Source: Rhizobium tibeticum
GTDB taxonomy: Bacteria > Pseudomonadota > Alphaproteobacteria > Rhizobiales > Rhizobiaceae
Direction: 5' to 3'
Length of the DNA stretch: 64,000 bases
Assembly: GCF_900110205.1 (NCBI RefSeq)
Contig: NZ_FOCV01000014.1
Coordinates: 115,702 to 179,701, forward strand
A model generated the notes under the pieces. It saw only the letters and a list, made by a program, of their open reading frames with translations, had not been told where the DNA came from and did no database searches. The translations under genes and the position numbers were made by a program. Below, piece by piece: positions 8,860 through 17,704 of this stretch (position 1 is its first letter; each line of letters opens with the position of its first letter).

Positions 8860-9184
8860 CGTCGAATTCCACCGCGGGAACGCGGCAATCCTGTTCGCCG
8901 CGCTGGGGGACCCGACGCGCCTGTCGCTGCTGACGACCCTCAGCGACGGGCGCGAACGCTCGATATCAGGGCTTTCAGTCGGTACCGCACTCACCCGGCA
9001 GGCGGTGACGAAGCATCTGCACGTGCTGGAACAGGCCGGCCTGGTCCGCTCCGCCAAAGTCGGGCGGGAAAGCCACTACGCCTTCCAACCCGATCGGATC
9101 GGCGAGATGCGCGCCTATCTCGACAGCGTCTCGCGACAATGGGACGACGCCCTCGCACGCCTTCGCGCCTTCGTGGAGCGGTAG
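8852..9184 (+). CDS. ArsR-family transcriptional regulator with a non-canonical (AUC) start
   Basis: The frame encodes a complete small winged-helix repressor: LFAALGDPTRLSLL (helices 1-2), then the recognition region TALTRQAVTKHLHVLEQAGL and the wing RSAKVGRESHYAF, ending DALARLRAFVER. No ATG, GTG or TTG occurs in frame between the preceding in-frame TGA (8828-8830) and the conserved domain. An ideal site AAGGAA (8839-8844) lies 7 bases before ATC at 8852. A normal gene would read ATG here and overlap the SRPBCC stop. Either AUC is used as a rare start, or the start codon is mutated or misread. The length from 8852 is 110 residues, normal for the family. It probably represses the SRPBCC-ArsR operon. 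Confidence 0.8.
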   Translation: MANVEFHRGNAAILFAALGDPTRLSLLTTLSDGRERSISGLSVGTALTRQAVTKHLHVLEQAGLVRSAKVGRESHYAFQPDRIGEMRAYLDSVSRQWDDALARLRAFVER

Positions 9185-9272
9185 ATCTGCCTCGGCGTGC
9201 AGGAACAGCATTTGCTTGTCGAGCTGAGACCGGGACCATTCCGCCCGTTAAGTCGCCCGTAATTCCAGACCG

Positions 9273-9416
9273 TTAGCCGCGGAAGGATGCGCCTATCGCG
9301 ATCAGGGGAAAGCCGATCACGTTGGTTCCAGGTCAGGGTTTCGCTAAGCCAGACCATCGAGAAACCGGAGAAGACGAGCAGCGTGAATCACTTCCTGGAT
9401 CGTCTTCAGCTGCGCC
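9273..9416 (-). pseudogene. Frameshifted C-terminal remnant of a DUF486 / DMT-type membrane protein
   Basis: Three consecutive reading frames on the minus strand give AQLKTIQEVI, then LLVFSGFSMVWLSETLTWNQ, then NVIGFPLIAIGASFRG followed by a stop at 9273-9275. Joined, they reproduce the C-terminal half of DUF486 proteins (small four-helix DMT-superfamily membrane proteins), whose members read close to QLKTIQEVITLxVFxxFSxxxLxExLxWNxxxGFxLIxxxAxFxF. At least two frameshifts separate the pieces and the N-terminal half is missing. This is a dead gene fragment. Confidence 0.7.
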
Positions 9417-9744
9417 GTCGCGCTCGGCGGCAAGCTTCTCGCGGATATGATCCGGCCCGCCTGCCATGCGTCGAGCGAACGGCCGTTCGGGGTCGACAAG
9501 GCGCCAAAAGGGGAGCGCTGTCGTCATGGCTGATGCGTACCAGATGCCGGTGCACGGTCACCGGGCAGCACGCATCCGCTCCGTACGTCGCCGCGAGTGC
9601 GCGCCTTACATCCGCGATATCCGACAGATGGCCCGGCCGGGCGGCGCGCAATTCGTCGGCGACCATCGTCTCGCTCGGGATCAGCATGCTCTGAATGGAA
9701 TTTTTACCCTTGCGCCGCGTTTTGATCAGCGGAAGCTCCTCCAC
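9417..9744 (-). pseudogene. Frameshifted remnant of a small MGMT-like protein
   Basis: From a GTG at 9744, with purine-rich sequence around it, the frame encodes about 65 residues including LIPSETMVADELRAARPGHL and ADVRRALAATYGADACCPVT. It then continues in another frame as PFWRLVDPERPFARRMAGGP and DHIREKLAAE. The joined product resembles small proteins related to the DNA-binding (winged-helix) domain of methylguanine methyltransferases, which read CPxT...xPxWRVxxxxxP...xxGG. The frame change falls near 9510-9530. It abuts the DUF486 remnant directly, suggesting a deletion joined two genes near 9417. The family assignment is from memory of the pattern and is moderate; the frameshift itself is clear. 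Confidence 0.55.
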
Positions 9745-9835
9745 GACTCACCTCTTCAAACCGTTTCCAAGGAAAACGAAGAGCAGCGCCGGGATCCGCT
9801 GCTCCTCATCTGGTTCAAGACGGCATCCCACCGCC

Positions 9836-10495
9836 TCAGCTCAGCTTCCTGCGCCGCTCCAGCTCTGCCGCGGTGGGTTGCTCGAATTCGAACGAGCCGG
9901 TGACGATGTCGCCGCTTCGGACATATTTGTTCACCGTGACGCCGGAGCCGGAGACCTTCGAGCTGACGAGTTTCAGCGCGCCCGGAAAGGCGCCGTCGCC
10001 GAACAGTCTCTTGCCTTTGCCGAGCACAACGGGAAAGAATGAAATATGCAGTTCGTCGACCAGGTCGTTTTGGAACAAGGTCTGCAGGAAGTCGGTCGAT
10101 CCCTGCGTCAGGAGATCCGGGCCATCGCTGCTCTTCAGCGCCTTGAGCACGCCGACGACGTCGTGACAGAGCACTTGGCTGTTCTGCCAGCTGAGCTTCA
10201 GGTTCGGGTTACGGGTCGCGACGTACTTGGTGATCCGGTCGAACAGCGGACCGATCGGGTCGTCGGCAGCGACATAGGGCCAATGCGCGGCGAAGATGTC
10301 ATAGGTCTTGCGGCCGAGCAGCAGATCGAACGGATTGGCGAACATCTCGCTCACGGCCTCTCCCATCGCCTCGTCAAAATAAGGGGCGGCCCAGCCGCCA
10401 TACTTGAAGCCGCCGATCGGGTCCTCATGCGGGCCGCCCGGCGCCTGCATGACGCCGTCGAGACTGGCGAATGCACCTGTGATGATCTTTCTCAT
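9836..10495 (-). CDS. Dihydrofolate reductase / RibD C-terminal-like reductase
   Basis: The 219-residue protein belongs to the DHFR-like RibD C-terminal domain family of small NADPH-dependent reductases. It begins MRKIITGAFASLDGVMQAPG, the usual first strand and substrate loop. It continues with FDLLLGRKTYDIFAAHWP (cofactor-binding GRxTY motif), LLTQGSTDFLQTLFQNDLVDELH, and FFPVVLGKGKRLFGDG. Length and motif order match the family, which includes many stand-alone proteins of unknown substrate (YyaP/YwjB-like). It is monocistronic, facing uvrB. No resistance or biosynthetic role can be assigned from sequence. Confidence 0.85.
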   Translation of the reverse strand: MRKIITGAFASLDGVMQAPGGPHEDPIGGFKYGGWAAPYFDEAMGEAVSEMFANPFDLLLGRKTYDIFAAHWPYVAADDPIGPLFDRITKYVATRNPNLKLSWQNSQVLCHDVVGVLKALKSSDGPDLLTQGSTDFLQTLFQNDLVDELHISFFPVVLGKGKRLFGDGAFPGALKLVSSKVSGSGVTVNKYVRSGDIVTGSFEFEQPTAAELERRRKLS

Positions 10496-10684
10496 GTCTA
10501 CTCCCCTTCGTGGGCCTCTTCGCAGCCCGCCTCAGATGTCAAGGACGTCCAGCCGCGGCCTCAGCCGACAGCGGGTTAGGAGAAAATCGAACGCCACTGT
10601 TTACCAAATCCGAACGATTCATTTGTTTCCCTTTTGTACTCTTTGCCTCTTCACTTTCGCAATGACTCTCGCCATATTCCGCTC

Positions 10685-13600
10685 ATGGCCAAAACTCCGA
10701 AGAAATCTCCCGCCCCGAATGGCTTCGAGGAAGCCCCACAGCCGTCTTTTGAAGGCGCCCCTCTTGAGGGTTCCGTCGCCGACTGGGTGAAGCAGCTGGA
10801 AGCCGATGCGGAGGCCTCCGGCGTCGAGACCCAGCGGCAGATCGCCTCAAAGGCGGGCAAGCATCGCAAGAAAGTGGAGATCGCCGCGTCGAAATCCGCA
10901 CGCGGCACCTCGATGGGCGGCTCGACTGACCCGAAGACCCGCGCGGCGGCCGGCCTCAACCCGGTTGCGGGCATGGATACGACGCTGGAGGAGGCCGCCT
11001 CGCTGCAGGCCGGCACCGCCGTGACCGCCACTGTCGAGGCACTGTCGGCGCTGATTGAAAGCGGCAACCCGCTGCACAAGAACGGCAAGATCTGGACGCC
11101 GCACCGCCCTGCCCGGCCGGAGAAATCCGAGGGCGGCATCTCGATCCGAATGGACAGCGAATACCAGCCCGCCGGCGACCAGCCGACCGCCATCAGGGAC
11201 CTCGTCGAGGGCCTGGAGAACGGCGACCGTTCCCAGGTGTTGCTCGGCGTCACCGGCTCCGGCAAGACCTTCACCATGGCCAAGGTGATCGAGCAAACGC
11301 AGCGCCCGGCGCTCATCCTGGCGCCGAACAAGACGCTTGCGGCCCAGCTCTATTCAGAGTTCAAGAACTTCTTCCCTGATAACGCCGTCGAGTACTTCGT
11401 CTCCTATTACGACTACTACCAGCCGGAAGCCTACGTCCCGCGCTCCGACACCTATATCGAGAAGGAATCCTCGATCAACGAGCAGATCGACCGGATGCGC
11501 CACTCGGCGACGCGCTCGCTGCTCGAACGCGACGACTGCATCATCGTCGCCTCCGTGTCCTGCATCTACGGTATTGGCTCGGTCGAGACCTATACCGCCA
11601 TGACCTTCCAGATGAATGTCGGGGACCAGCTCGACCAGCGCCAGCTCCTGGCCGACCTCGTCGCCCAGCAGTACAAGCGCCGCGACATGGATTTCCAGCG
11701 CGGCTCCTTCCGTGTCCGCGGCGATACGATCGAGATCTTCCCGGCCCACCTGGAAGATGCGGCTTGGCGCATCTCCATGTTCGGCGACGAGATCGACGCC
11801 ATCACCGAGTTCGACCCGTTGACCGGTCAGAAGACCGGCGACCTGAAATCGGTGAAAATCTATGCCAATTCGCACTATGTCACGCCGCGCCCGACGCTGA
11901 ACGCTGCCATCAAGTCGATCAAGGAGGAGCTGAAGGGCCGCCTCGTCGAGCTTGAGAAGGCCGGTCGCCTGCTGGAGGCCCAGCGTCTCGAGCAGCGCAC
12001 CCGCTACGATATTGAAATGCTCGAAGCCACCGGCTCCTGTCAGGGCATCGAGAACTATTCGCGCTACCTCACCGGCCGCGACCCAGGCGACCCGCCACCG
12101 ACCTTGTTCGAATACGTCCCCGACAACGCCATCGTCTTCATCGACGAAAGCCACGTCACCGTGCCGCAGATCGGCGGCATGTACCGCGGCGACTTCCGCC
12201 GCAAGGCGACGCTGGCCGAATACGGCTTCCGCCTGCCCTCCTGCATGGACAACCGGCCGCTGCGCTTCGAGGAATGGGACGCGATGCGCCCAGACACCAT
12301 CGCGGTCTCGGCCACGCCAGGCGGCTGGGAGTTGGATCAGTCCGGCGGCGTCTTCGCCGAACAGGTGATCCGCCCGACCGGCCTCATCGACCCGCCCGTC
12401 GAGGTCCGCTCCGCCCGCAGCCAGGTCGACGACGTGCTCGGCGAGATCCGCGAGACCGCGGCCAAGGGCTACCGTACCCTCTGCACCGTGCTCACCAAAC
12501 GTATGGCCGAAGACCTCACCGAATACCTGCACGAGCAGGGCGTGCGCGTCCGCTACATGCACTCCGACATCGACACGCTGGAGCGCATCGAGATCATCCG
12601 CGATCTCCGCCTCGGCGCCTTCGACGTGCTCGTCGGCATCAACCTTCTGCGCGAAGGCCTCGACATTCCCGAATGCGGCTTCGTCGCCATCCTCGATGCC
12701 GACAAGGAAGGCTTCCTGCGCTCCGAAACCTCGCTGGTCCAGACCATCGGCCGCGCTGCAAGAAACGTCGACGGCAAGGTCATCCTCTACGCCGACAACA
12801 TCACCGGCTCGATGAAGCGGGCGATGGAGGAAACCGGCCGCCGCCGCGAAAAGCAGATGGCCTACAATGCCGAACACGGCATCACCCCGGAATCGGTCAA
12901 GGCGAAGATCTCCGACATCCTCGACTCGGTCTACGAACGCGACCACGTCCGCGCCGACATCTCGGGTGCGTCAGGCAAGGGCTTCGCGGACGGCGGAAAC
13001 CTCGTCGGCGCCAACCTGCAGACCCATCTCAACGCGCTTGAAAAACAGATGCGCGACGCCGCCGCCGACCTGGACTTCGAAAAGGCCGCGCGCCTGCGCG
13101 ACGAGATCAAGCGCCTCAAGGCCGTCGAACTCGCAGCCATGGACGACCCTCTGGCCCGCGAAGAATCCAGGGCGATGGAAGGCGGCCGCCCTCGGCCTTC
13201 GAGGGGCGCTGCGCGACCGCCTCAGGATGAGGACGGAGCGGCGACTGCAGCGGGTAGCCCTCGGGCTGGGGACGCAGCAGCGAGCCGTGGCCACAGTGAG
13301 AGCCCTCATGGTGAGGAGGACCAAAGGGCCGTCTCGAAACACGAGGGCGGGCGAGGAACCTCCTACTTCGCCAAGCCCGGCCTCGACGACATGGGCCCGG
13401 GCACCGACACCGCAACGCCCCTCTTCCGCAAGCCTGACCTCGACGAAATGGGCCGCGACATCGCCGAGCCCGCGCGCAAGAGCCTCTTTCGCCGCAACAG
13501 CCTCGACGAAATGACCGTCGGCCGCACCGAAAAACCGGTCAACGGCGCGCTGCCGGAAAAGCCAGGGGAATCGATCGGTACGAAGAAGCGCGCCTCGCCG

Positions 13601-13768
13601 CTTCCCTCTCCGTCGTCATTCTCGGGCGAGCCCAGCGAGAACCGAGGACCCACCGACGACCCGCGCCCCCTCGTCCGCGGCAAGACGGGCATTGGCTCCT
13701 ACGAGGATCCGGCCGAGCAAAAGCGCAAGGGCAGGACAAAGGGGAAGACCGGGCGACCGGGGCGCTGA
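10685..13768 (+). CDS. uvrB: UvrABC excinuclease subunit B, with long extra N- and C-terminal regions
   Basis: UvrB is the helicase-like damage-verification subunit of nucleotide excision repair. This 1027-residue version contains the whole core: Walker [13 protein letters not shown] (about 188-199), the beta-hairpin [20 protein letters not shown], Walker B IVFIDESH, helicase motif V-VI segments ([28 protein letters not shown]), and the C-terminal UVR motif [20 protein letters not shown]. Relative to E. coli UvrB (673 residues) it has about 150 extra N-terminal and about 200 extra C-terminal residues. The tail carries three FxKPxLDEMG-like units and a palindromic DNA repeat translated in frame. 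The start at 10685 (MAKTPKKS) is favoured over the upstream ATG at 10634, whose residues look non-coding. Confidence 0.97.
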   Translation: MAKTPKKSPAPNGFEEAPQPSFEGAPLEGSVADWVKQLEADAEASGVETQRQIASKAGKHRKKVEIAASKSARGTSMGGSTDPKTRAAAGLNPVAGMDTTLEEAASLQAGTAVTATVEALSALIESGNPLHKNGKIWTPHRPARPEKSEGGISIRMDSEYQPAGDQPTAIRDLVEGLENGDRSQVLLGVTGSGKTFTMAKVIEQTQRPALILAPNKTLAAQLYSEFKNFFPDNAVEYFVSYYDYYQPEAYVPRSDTYIEKESSINEQIDRMRHSATRSLLERDDCIIVASVSCIYGIGSVETYTAMTFQMNVGDQLDQRQLLADLVAQQYKRRDMDFQRGSFRVRGDTIEIFPAHLEDAAWRISMFGDEIDAITEFDPLTGQKTGDLKSVKIYANSHYVTPRPTLNAAIKSIKEELKGRLVELEKAGRLLEAQRLEQRTRYDIEMLEATGSCQGIENYSRYLTGRDPGDPPPTLFEYVPDNAIVFIDESHVTVPQIGGMYRGDFRRKATLAEYGFRLPSCMDNRPLRFEEWDAMRPDTIAVSATPGGWELDQSGGVFAEQVIRPTGLIDPPVEVRSARSQVDDVLGEIRETAAKGYRTLCTVLTKRMAEDLTEYLHEQGVRVRYMHSDIDTLERIEIIRDLRLGAFDVLVGINLLREGLDIPECGFVAILDADKEGFLRSETSLVQTIGRAARNVDGKVILYADNITGSMKRAMEETGRRREKQMAYNAEHGITPESVKAKISDILDSVYERDHVRADISGASGKGFADGGNLVGANLQTHLNALEKQMRDAAADLDFEKAARLRDEIKRLKAVELAAMDDPLAREESRAMEGGRPRPSRGAARPPQDEDGAATAAGSPRAGDAAASRGHSESPHGEEDQRAVSKHEGGRGTSYFAKPGLDDMGPGTDTATPLFRKPDLDEMGRDIAEPARKSLFRRNSLDEMTVGRTEKPVNGALPEKPGESIGTKKRASPLPSPSSFSGEPSENRGPTDDPRPLVRGKTGIGSYEDPAEQKRKGRTKGKTGRPGR
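13185..13350. repeat. Palindromic rhizobial-type repeat inside the uvrB reading frame
   Basis: The left arm reads CCGCCCTCGGCCTTCGAG, then CCTCAGGATGAGG. The right arm, taken as its reverse complement, reads CCGCCCTCGTGTTTCGAG, then CCTCACCATGAGG. The two halves are thus inverted copies of one unit. Such units normally lie between genes in rhizobia. Here the insertion stays in frame and adds about 55 low-complexity residues (about 834-889) between the UVR motif and the LDEMG repeats of UvrB. Confidence 0.72.
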
Positions 13769-13786
13769 CCTGCCCGTCTTCCCGTC

Positions 13787-13807
13787 ATCCCGGGCTTGAT
13801 CCGGGAT
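13787..13807. repeat. Short palindrome just after uvrB
   Basis: ATCCCGG-N7-CCGGGAT, within GTCATCCCGGGCTTGATCC, is a form of dispersed palindrome common between alphaproteobacterial genes. It begins 19 bases after the uvrB stop and could act as a weak terminator or mRNA-stabilising hairpin, but no T-run follows. Confidence 0.55.
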
Positions 13808-14792
13808 CCATTCACCCGAACCGAAAATGGCCTTCGCGCGATGGACATCGCGCCGCAGACTGCAAAGGGCCGGCAACCCAAAGCAAGGATCAAACCACGG
13901 GTCAAACCAGCCGCGTGAGGGCGAAGCCGCGCCCCGTCGCCATCTGGGGACCGGGCGGACAACGAGGGGGACCGACATGGCAGACGCCGGAAGCGCAGCG
14001 ACCACGGGCGAAGCAACCAGGAGCGAATAGGAATGCCGGATCGGCGAGACTACACCACGCTGGCCCTGCACCCGCGCACCGGAGATGCTCGGCATGCCTG
14101 AAATCGTCTGCGGGGTGGCAACTGCAGTCCTGCCTGCTGGTCTTCACGCACAACAGGACGCCGCTTTCTACACCATGCTGAGCGATGACGAGCGCAAGTC
14201 GCATGACGAGCTGTGCCTATACCATCGACGTCTACGAGGCCGCGCATTTCGGCCGGGTCGGCATCCTCTCCCGCCTGCTGGTCGAGGACCGGACTATCAC
14301 CACTCGGTGATGGAGCTCGTCCGCCATGCCCTGCCCTCGCGCGATCGCAGCCATCGCAACATCGACGCCGTCCTCCGGATCGAGGCGGAGGGTGCGAAAA
14401 CGCCGAAACAGCGCCGTTCCGGCACAGAATCCGGAAAAGATACAGTGCCGGCTGTGCATCCTTACCTTTCGTCAAGTGTCTGAATCTTTGGCCATTCCCG
14501 GCGCGCGGAATCGCGTGCCACAATATTGCCGCTTGCCTTTTGCTTCGAATGCTGTCACCAAATGCAGCTCTCGGGCATTTGCATGCCGGTGACTGGACTG
14601 ATGTGGTAACGCCTTCCGGCAGGAAGGCAGCGTGGGGGACACCCGCGTGCGTAGACGTTCTTTCCCCGTTCGTGAACTACTCGACTGACCCTTCGCGCAC
14701 TGAATCTCGATGAGGGAGCGCGAAAGCTAAAGCCGTCCATTTCCTCTCGGGGGGATGGATACCAGACAGACTAAGGGAAAAGGACTATCCCA
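13808..14792. other. About 1 kb without an intact gene between uvrB and cspA
   Basis: No complete gene is supported here. From about 14100 to 14420 short stretches have coding-like codon bias, but in different frames (see the separate entry). The last 100 bases before cspA are its leader and contain GGGAAAAGGA about 8 bases before the ATG. No tRNA or known riboswitch is recognised. Confidence 0.5.
14140..14420 (+). pseudogene. Possible decayed coding region
   Basis: Two plus-strand frames have strongly C-ending codons and read like one protein broken by a frameshift: CAYTIDVYEAAHFGRVGILS followed by RLLVEDRTIT in one frame, then HHSVMELVRHALPSRDRSHR and NIDAVLRIEAEGA in another. No family is recognised and no intact start or stop frames it. 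It may be a degraded gene or a chance pattern. Confidence 0.3.
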
Positions 14793-15005
14793 ATGGCCAC
14801 CAAAGGCGTCGTAAAATTCTTCAACCAGGACAAGGGTTTTGGTTTCATCACTCCGGATGGCGGCGCGAAGGACGTTTTCGTTCACATCTCCGCGCTCCAG
14901 GCTTCCGGCATCCAGTCGCTCCGCGAAGGCCAGCAGGTAACCTTCGACACCGAGCCGGATCGCATGGGCAAGGGCCCGAAGGCCGTCAACATCTCGGCCA
15001 ACTAA
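14793..15005 (+). CDS. cspA: Cold shock domain protein (CspA family)
   Basis: This 70-residue protein is a single cold-shock (OB-fold) domain that binds single-stranded RNA/DNA and acts as an RNA chaperone. Both nucleic-acid motifs are present: RNP1 KGFGFI (about residues 15-20) and RNP2 VFVHIS (about 28-33). The opening [20 protein letters not shown] is textbook. Length is normal. A purine-rich site (GGGAAAAGGA) precedes the ATG, and a strong terminator follows 28 bases after the stop, so it is monocistronic. Rhizobia carry several csp paralogs, so the paralog number is not assigned and cold induction is not implied. Confidence 0.96.
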   Translation: MATKGVVKFFNQDKGFGFITPDGGAKDVFVHISALQASGIQSLREGQQVTFDTEPDRMGKGPKAVNISAN

Positions 15006-15032
15006 TCTAAGTTTCCTGTTTCGGCAGGATGG

Positions 15033-15064
15033 AACGGCGCTCCGCAAGGGGCGCCGTTTTCGTT
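15033..15064 (+). terminator. Rho-independent terminator of cspA
   Basis: AACGGCGCTCC-GCAA-GGGGCGCCGTT forms an 11-pair stem (one G-T) with a GCAA loop, followed by TTCGTTTG. It lies 28 bases after the cspA stop. Confidence 0.9.
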
Positions 15065-15150
15065 TGGGGGATGGGCAGGAGGGCCGCTGAGGACAGCGAT
15101 CGTCGCAGCGGGCGCCGGCTCGAAGAGGGGCCGCCTTGCCTGACCGCTCT

Positions 15151-16179
15151 CTAGGCGCCGACCGCTTCCCGCGCGCCTTCGAAATCCACCGCCGCGAAGG
15201 CAGCCGCGATCACCTCGGGCCCCGCCCCTATCTTCACCGCATCGGTCGAAAGGATCTGCCGATAGCGCCGCGCGCCGGGCAGCCCGGTAAACAGCCCGAC
15301 CATGTGGCGCGCCACCTGCTGCATCCGCCCGCCGCTTTCGATATGGCGCTCGGCATAGGCCATCATCCGGTCGCGGATCGCGCCCCAATCAACCTCCTGG
15401 GCCGCTGCACCGTAGAATCGCCGATCGACGTCGGCGAGAACAGCGGCGTTCTGGTAAGCCGCGCGTCCGAGCATGATGCCGTCGATATGATTCAAGTGAG
15501 CCGCCGCCTCGTCCAGCGTCTGGATGCCGCCGTTGATGCCGATGAAGACATTCGGCCGCGCCTGTTTCATGCGGTAGACGATCTCGTAGTCGAGCGGCGG
15601 GATTTCGCGGTTCTCCTTTGGCGACAGGCCCTTGAGCCAGGCCTTGCGCGCGTGGATCCAGACGGCGTCGGCGCCGGCATCGAGCACCCGGTCAAGTAGA
15701 TCGGGCAGAGCCGCTTCCGGATCCTGCTCGTCGACGCCGATCCGGCACTTCACCGTCACGGGCCGGTCGGCAACCGCCTTCATCGCCTTGACGCAGGCCG
15801 CCACCGTCTCCGGCGTCAGCATCAGGCAGGCACCGAAGGTGCCCGACTGCACCCGGTCCGAGGGGCAGCCGACATTCAGGTTGATCTCGTCGTAGCCATA
15901 GGGCGCGGCGATCCGGACCGCTTCCGCGAGCTTTGCCGGATCCGACCCGCCGAGCTGCAGCGCCACCGGATGCTCCACCGCGTCGAAGGACAGGAGACGT
16001 TCGCGCGGCCCATGGATGATCGCATCGGCCACGACCATTTCCGTGTAGAGCAGCGCATTGCGGCTGATCTGCCGGTGGAAATAGCGACAATGTCGATCGG
16101 TCCAGTCGATCATCGGCGCAACGGCGAAGATCGGCCGGCCGGTTTTCAGGGCGTCGGTGTAGAAATTGGATGTCGTCAT
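15151..16179 (-). CDS. dusA: tRNA-dihydrouridine(20/20a) synthase DusA
   Basis: DusA reduces uridines 20 and 20a in the tRNA D-loop using FMN and NADPH. The 342-residue protein opens with PIFAVAPMIDWTDRHCRYFH, the FMN-binding beta-barrel start. NLNVGCPSDRVQSGTFGACL follows, where the first Cys (about 105) is the catalytic acid. Further on are VKCRIGVDEQD, WIHARKAWLKGLSPKENREI and GRAAYQNA. The Arg/Lys-rich HARKAWLKGLSPKENR segment and the absence of the DusB C-terminal pattern point to DusA. The start is set at MTTSNF (16179). The gene is single and diverges from the FAH hydrolase gene. Confidence 0.95.
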   Translation of the reverse strand: MTTSNFYTDALKTGRPIFAVAPMIDWTDRHCRYFHRQISRNALLYTEMVVADAIIHGPRERLLSFDAVEHPVALQLGGSDPAKLAEAVRIAAPYGYDEINLNVGCPSDRVQSGTFGACLMLTPETVAACVKAMKAVADRPVTVKCRIGVDEQDPEAALPDLLDRVLDAGADAVWIHARKAWLKGLSPKENREIPPLDYEIVYRMKQARPNVFIGINGGIQTLDEAAAHLNHIDGIMLGRAAYQNAAVLADVDRRFYGAAAQEVDWGAIRDRMMAYAERHIESGGRMQQVARHMVGLFTGLPGARRYRQILSTDAVKIGAGPEVIAAAFAAVDFEGAREAVGA

Positions 16180-16342
16180 GCCGCGCTCATAGCGCAAAGG
16201 CGGGCGAAACGCCAGTTTTCCCCGCGCAGGGCAGCAATGTCAGGATGCAGGACGACGGCGACGGTCACGTGTTGAACCACGCTTCCCCCCGCGGTCGCTT
16301 TCCGTCTAAGATGCGGGGACTCATGAACAGCAAGAGCTCGCG

Positions 16343-17038
16343 ATGTCCCTCCCCGCCACCGTCATCCCCCTGCCGCAACCCGTTCTGCTTCCCGTAGAAG
16401 GCACCGCCGAACTCTTCCCGGTGCGCCGGGTCTACTGCGTCGGGCGTAACTATGCCGAGCATGCGATCGAGATGGGGCATGACCCAAGCCGCGAGCCGCC
16501 CTTTTTTTTCCAGAAGAACGCCGACAATTTGCTGCCCGCAGGCAGGGATTTTCCCTACCCGCCGCTTTCCAGCGACGTGCATTTCGAGGTCGAGTGCGTG
16601 TTGGCGATGAAGGCCGGTGGCCAGGATCTCCCTGTCGAAAGGGCGCTCGACTGCATCTACGGCTACGCCGTCGGCATCGATTTCACTCGCCGCGACCTGC
16701 AGGCCGAGGCGAAGAAGCTCGGCCGTCCCTGGGAGGTCGCAAAGGCGTTCGAATATTCGGCGCCGGTGTCGCCGATCGTCCCGGCAAGCAAACTCGGCCA
16801 CCCCTTGGGCGGACGCATTTGGCTGGAGCTGAACGGCAAACGCGCGCAGGATGGCGACCTCAACCAGATGATCTGGAAGGTGCCGGAGATCATCGCTGAA
16901 CTGTCGAAGCTTTTCATCCTTGCCCCGGGCGATGTCATCATGACCGGCACGCCAGCCGGCGTCGGCGCCGTGAAGAAGGGCGATGCCGTCGATTGCGGCA
17001 TCGACGGCATCGCCACGCTGTCGGTCAAGGTGGCCTGA
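16343..17038 (+). CDS. Fumarylacetoacetate hydrolase (FAH) family protein
   Basis: The 231-residue protein belongs to the FAH superfamily, metal-dependent hydrolases or decarboxylases of beta-dicarbonyl acids such as fumarylpyruvate, acylpyruvates and oxaloacetate. VYCVGRNYAEHAIEMG opens the fold. DVHFEVECVLAMKA supplies the metal-binding Glu residues, YAVGIDFTRRDLQ follows, and APGDVIMTGTPAGVG is the C-terminal signature. The single-domain length matches fumarylpyruvate hydrolase or acylpyruvase enzymes. It lies 11 bases ahead of the carbonic-anhydrase-like gene, suggesting one transcript. The substrate is not decided by sequence. Confidence 0.9.
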   Translation: MSLPATVIPLPQPVLLPVEGTAELFPVRRVYCVGRNYAEHAIEMGHDPSREPPFFFQKNADNLLPAGRDFPYPPLSSDVHFEVECVLAMKAGGQDLPVERALDCIYGYAVGIDFTRRDLQAEAKKLGRPWEVAKAFEYSAPVSPIVPASKLGHPLGGRIWLELNGKRAQDGDLNQMIWKVPEIIAELSKLFILAPGDVIMTGTPAGVGAVKKGDAVDCGIDGIATLSVKVA

Positions 17039-17049
17039 GAGGAGACGCC

Positions 17050-17577
17050 ATGCCTGTCTACGCACTCGCCGGACTGACGCCGGACCTGCCGCCCGCCGGC
17101 ACCTATTGGATCGCCCCCGACGCGCATGTAATCGGTCAAGTTACGCTTGGCGAGGATGTGGGCGTCTGGTTCGGCGCGGTATTGCGCGGCGACAACGAAC
17201 CGATCACCGTCGGCAGGTCGACGAACATTCAGGAAGGCGCCATGCTGCACACCGATCCGGGCTATCCGGTGACGATCGGCGAAGGCTGCACCATCGGTCA
17301 TCATGCGATCGTCCATGGCTGCGTGATCGGCGACAATTCCCTGGTGGGCATGGGAGCCACTCTGCTCAATGGCGCCAAGATCGGTCGCAACTGCCTTGTC
17401 GGCGCCAATGCGTTGATCACTGAGGGTAAGCAGTTTCCCGACAATTCGCTCATCGTCGGCTCACCGGCGCGGGTTGTCCGCACGCTCGACGATGCAGCCA
17501 TAGCAGGGATGCGCCGCTCTGCCGAGAAGTATGTCGGCAACTGGCAGCGTTTCGCGCGCGACCTGCATCCGCTCTGA
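17050..17577 (+). CDS. Gamma-carbonic anhydrase-like protein (left-handed beta-helix)
   Basis: The 175-residue protein has hexapeptide repeats forming a left-handed beta-helix, as in the gamma-class carbonic anhydrase (YrdA/PaaY/CaiE) group. The metal-ligand histidines are visible in AMLHTDPGYPV and CTIGHHAIVHGC. VLRGDNEPITVG holds the conserved Arg-Asp pair of the trimer interface. AGAG-like Shine-Dalgarno GAGGAGA lies 5 bases upstream of the ATG at 17050. It probably forms a trimer with a metal site between subunits; many homologs show little or no carbonic anhydrase activity, so the reaction is left open. It follows the FAH gene closely. Confidence 0.9.
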   Translation: MPVYALAGLTPDLPPAGTYWIAPDAHVIGQVTLGEDVGVWFGAVLRGDNEPITVGRSTNIQEGAMLHTDPGYPVTIGEGCTIGHHAIVHGCVIGDNSLVGMGATLLNGAKIGRNCLVGANALITEGKQFPDNSLIVGSPARVVRTLDDAAIAGMRRSAEKYVGNWQRFARDLHPL

Positions 17578-17704
17578 CACCGCCGTCAGAACAGGGGGCC
17601 AACGCCGGTGACGTTTGGACGGGGATCTTCACAAGACCGAAAACCGCCGTCAGTTACTTCTGCGCGGCCCCGTAGATGAGGAATTCGCAGCGCACCGTTG
17701 CACC

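Noticed and set aside
17640..17704. Possible tail of a methyltransferase gene (CEFLIYGAAQK then stop) just after zur on the minus strand
   Set aside because: Only about 13 codons are readable and no upstream part of such a gene is present; too short to support.
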